Part shown: one piece after another, positions 61,126 to 64,000 of the stretch
Layout of the letters: each line of letters starts with the position of its first letter
How positions within the stretch are numbered: the stretch's first letter is position 1
Assembly (NCBI RefSeq): GCF_030445035.2
Contig: NC_080682.1
Coordinates: 36,438,770-36,502,769, forward strand
DNA: 64,000 nucleotides
Source: Dasypus novemcinctus
Lineage: Eukaryota > Chordata > Mammalia > Cingulata > Dasypodidae
Direction: 5' to 3'
The notes under the pieces: model-generated
The model's database searches: none
Told to the model about the DNA's origin: nothing
The model's input: the letters and a program-made list of their open reading frames with translations, nothing else
Made by a program: the position numbers and the translations under genes

Positions 61126-61600
61126 ATAATGAATTTGAGAATATTGCAAGTTCTATGTAAAAATGTGATGCTTTAGTCAACAATGCTTCTCTATAAGGCC
61201 TCACACACAGTAGCTATTTAGAAAATGAGGGCTTGAAATCTCCTCCCACAATTGCCCATTCCTTTTCACAATTTTCTTGCTTTACCTTCAAGATGAGACT
61301 TCATCATTTTTAACTGGATGGTGCATGGAAATACAGACATCTGTGAGATAATCTACTGAAGAAGAAAGCTGCTCCCTTTAGAATGTCTCTCACAAAGACT
61401 GGATTTTGACATTATTTCTCATTTCTTTTTTCTTGAAGGCTTTTTGGCATTCTGGGATGCACTATCAAATAATTTCATCTTAAGTGAATTTTTTATATAT
61501 ATTTATTTAAGATTGCACTTAGTGCATGGAGCTTAAAATTATATATTTACAAACATGCTTTTCTGAGCTACTTTCTATAAGCTCCTAGAATACAGGAATA
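61126..61600. other. Intergenic upstream of OR4A-like pseudogene
   Basis: Would hold the ancestral intron and promoter of the pseudogene. I see no repeat or gene I can name. Confidence 0.3.
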
Positions 61601-61604
61601 AATG

Positions 61605-62010
61605 ACTTGCAGACATAAAAGGGAACTATATATCCAGCACAACCCACTGAATGTACTGGGGGAGAGTGTAAACTACAATGTACACTATTATCCATGTGAT
61701 GCAGTAGTACTCCGAAAGGTATTCACCAAATGCAATGAATTGTGCCACAATGATGTAAGAGGTTGTTGATGTGGGAGGAGTGGGTTGGGGGGATATGGGG
61801 TATATAGGACCTCTTATATTTTTTAATGTAACATTTTTTGTCATCTATGCATCCTCAAAAAAAGACAATTAAAAAAATTGATGGGGTGGGGATGGGTGTT
61901 GGGGTATATGGGAACCTCTTATGTTTTTTAATGTAAAATTTTGTGTGATCCATTAACTTTAAAAATATATAATTGAAAAGTAAAATAACATAAAATAAAA
62001 AAGGAGCCAG
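61605..62010 (+). mobile_element. L1 3' end with duplicated tail, plus strand
   Basis: 'gggagagtgtaaactacaat', 'tattcaccaaatgcaatgaa' and 'tgtgccacaatgatgtaaga' are the complement of the 3' UTR end seen at 29600 and 40210. It ends 'ggacctcttatattttttaa' and 'tgtaacattttttgtc' plus A-rich sequence. Then a second, related terminus ('ggaacctcttatgtttttta', 'gtgtgatccattaact') runs to another A-rich tail near 62008. Confidence 0.75.
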
Positions 62011-62376
62011 GCACATTATGAGTGCTTATTAAAGTTCTTTTAAGTAAACTGAGTTTCAAAAATCATCAGAGAACATTTTAGCAGAGATAAAAATATTAAA
62101 CTCTCCCCAGTTAAAAAATTCCACTAAAAGTTTGAAAATACACACAGAGATACATACATATAAACTGGAATATCATTTATTGCTACTTAATTTATTTGAG
62201 GAAAGAAATAATACAAATCAAGGTAGATTGGCACTACATAGACATTTTCTATAATTTTTAATATAGTTTAGAATATCTTATATAGAGCCAATTCAGAGTC
62301 ATTTCAGAGTATAAAAAATTGAGGCAGAACCATGACTTCATGGAAGGAATGCTATATTTAAAATCTGGAAATATGT
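62011..62376. other. Short intergenic stretch
   Basis: AT-rich sequence between the L1 tail and the MaLR-like LTR. Nothing recognised. Confidence 0.35.
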
Positions 62377-62839
62377 TGTATTAGTCAGCCAAAGGGGTGC
62401 TAATGCAAAATACCAGAAATTGGTTGGTTTTTATAAAGGATATTTATTTGGGAGAGGAGCTTACAGATACCAGGCCATAAAGCATAAGTTATTTCCCTCA
62501 CCAAAGTCTATTTGGAGCAAGATGGTTGCCAATATCTGTAAGGATTCAGGCTTCCTAGGTTCCTATGTTCCAGGGACTTGCTTTTCTCCGGTTTCAAGGT
62601 TCCCTCCTTCCTGGGGCTGGCTTTTCTTTCCTCTATGTGCTGATTTCCTGGGACTCCAGCTTATGTCTTCAGCATCCAACTCCAACATCAAAACTCTGAC
62701 ATTAAAAGCCCTCAATTCTGTTATTCGTCATGCATTTTAACGCTCTAATTATAACACAATCATGCCTAGGTATGAATTAGATTACAAGCATAATCCAAGA
62801 TTTCTTTTTGGGATTCATTAATTATATCAAACTGCTACA
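62377..62839 (-). mobile_element. MaLR-like LTR (3' LTR of partial element)
   Basis: 463 bp, from 'TGTAGCAGTTTGATAT' (minus strand, at 62839) to 'GACTAATACA' (62377). Internal sequence lies on its upstream side (62840 onward), with a purine-rich 'CAGAGGGTAGAG' directly before the LTR, fitting a polypurine tract. So this is the 3' LTR of a minus-strand element that continues beyond the window. The 106-codon open frame across it is not a gene. Confidence 0.85.
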
Positions 62840-64000
62840 CTCTACCCTCTGAATTCCAAAAAGTTATCACTATATTCAAAAGAGCCTTAAATCAGTTGCA
62901 ATGCAAGTACTAAATCACATCATAATCAATTTAAAGAAATACAGTTTGTCTGGGGCAAAGCCTGTCTTCTATAGACCTCTGAAACTTAGAAAACAATTTA
63001 TCTGTTTCCAATACACAAATGGACAGACATAGGATAAACATTTTCATTACAATTAGGAGAAATTGGAAGGGAAACATGAGTTATGGGTCCTCTACAGTTC
63101 AGTAAACCTGCAGGGCATCTTCCACTTGATTTCAGTCTGAGAGTTATTCTTAAGATGATGGTCTCTTCTCCTTGGGACCATATAGAGACCCACCCTTTCC
63201 ATAGTCTTGCCCACTGCCATTTTCTTGATTCCACCCTCATCAAGCATCTGGGTGTTAACCAAGCTCCAGACCTTTCTCTCTAAGAATGTTGGGGTGATTG
63301 CCACACCTTACCCAATCTTTGGGCTACAGTTTTAATGCTCTCATACAGTGAAGTGAAGACTACATTCCCCCTAACATTTGGCATACAGGCTCAACCCTCT
63401 CAGAGCAATGAGTTGACCACCTGTCCTTCCCTAACCTTTGGGGGAGAGGTCCACCCCTCTCAGACCTGTGGGGTGCTGACATTAACTGCCCTAATCCTTG
63501 GGGAATGTGCCCCACTCTCTCTGTACCCTGGGGCAGCAAAACTCTCCCAGAACATCAGACAAGAACATCCATACTCTTCAACTGCTGAGGCAAACTCACC
63601 CTCTTTGTACACATGGGTGGGGTTCCTCTCTTCACCCAAGGTGAAGTCTTAGTTCCAGATATCAGCTTCCATGGTTTTCCTCTTAAAGCTGTTTCTCCTT
63701 CAATCTCTCCTTTCCATGTCCTTTTTAATCCAGGAGGACAGCAGTTTTGTTCATACAACTCTCTCAAAAACCTTGTTGATTTGGCATGCAGGAAGAAGGG
63801 GTCCAAGCCATCAGACAGTAAGACTTTCCATAAGTCTTTCTGACATAACTGCATCTTCCATCCTGATTTACAAGTTCCAAGTTTAGTTAAGTCCTCCAAT
63901 TGGGCACTTTCATCTGGGAGTCTGATTTCCAGAGGCTTAGAGTTTCTAGAATCAGTTTCTGTTTTCTTTGTGCCTGACAGTTCCATCTTCAGCATGTCTC
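62840..64000 (-). mobile_element. MaLR-like internal sequence, runs off the right edge
   Basis: Non-coding internal region of the minus-strand MaLR-like element. 'ccaatacacaaatggacaga' and 'gcataggataaacat'-like text recall the reverse of human THE1/MST internal sequence. Near 63956 it reaches 'tttctgttttctttgtgcct', the same text at which the other copy (18144-18581) starts, so the two copies overlap. Several open frames of 70-146 codons on both strands (for example 63555-63995 minus, 63335-63652 plus) overlap each other and show no known domain. I treat them as chance frames. Confidence 0.7.

Noticed and set aside
63335-63995. 146-codon (minus) and 105-codon (plus) open frames near the right edge
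   Set aside because: They overlap on opposite strands inside MaLR-like internal sequence, which is normally non-coding, and have no recognisable motif.

Overview
This is mammalian genomic DNA: an olfactory receptor (OR) cluster in an AT-rich, retrotransposon-dense background. No bacterial, plasmid or phage features are visible. The taxonomic clue is repeat content. tRNA-headed SINEs ending in a 'gcctcctaaagaa' tail resemble the DAS-SINEs known from armadillo, and a set of L1 3' ends and LTRs also fits a xenarthran (armadillo or sloth lineage). That is an inference from recalled repeat families, not from a database search.

Only one gene looks functional: a single-exon OR4-family (OR4C-like) receptor on the minus strand at 1583-2533, with a splice acceptor just upstream of its ATG. 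Six more OR4-like loci are broken: 17554-18143 (+), 20333-20888 (-), 34687-35729 (-), 48837-49739 (-), 55637-56485 (-) and 60130-61083 (-). All six have lost the arginine of the DRY motif, while the intact gene keeps it. The two central pseudogenes point at each other, and both are cut at about the start of TM5, with 2.2 kb of mostly LTR-derived sequence between them.

Layout: 1-110 L1 tail; 435-863 MaLR-like LTR; 1583-2533 intact OR; 5650-7320 old L1; 7425-12860 L1 on the minus strand, including a reverse-transcriptase remnant; 14196-14400 L1 tail; 15042-15450 DAS-like SINE; 16903-17346 solo LTR with a perfect 6-bp target-site duplication (TSD); OR pseudogene; MaLR-like element with LTR 18582-19076; solo LTR 19767-20242 with a perfect 6-bp TSD; OR pseudogene; 22430-26060 L1 ORF2 remnant; 26240-29400 L1 pieces carrying a composite SINE and a solo MaLR-like LTR; 29470-30465 L1 tail; MLT1-like LTRs at 32100-32550 and 34110-34533; OR pseudogene at 35 kb; 40091-41297 L1 insertion with a 13-bp TSD; solo MaLR-like LTR 41990-42532; a long repeat-poor stretch of 42.7-55.4 kb holding one OR pseudogene; OR pseudogene at 56 kb abutting an L1 5' half; OR pseudogene at 60-61 kb; L1 tail; and a MaLR-like LTR with internal sequence running off the right edge.

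The genes do not form a pathway. This is a birth-and-death receptor family in which expansion, decay and repeated retroelement insertion have left one apparently working receptor. I found no CRISPR array, tRNA gene, rRNA gene or new multi-gene system. The most interesting observations are the uniform loss of the DRY arginine, the facing truncated OR pair, the LTR insertions with preserved TSDs, two complementary partial copies that outline a MaLR-like element, and a composite SINE.
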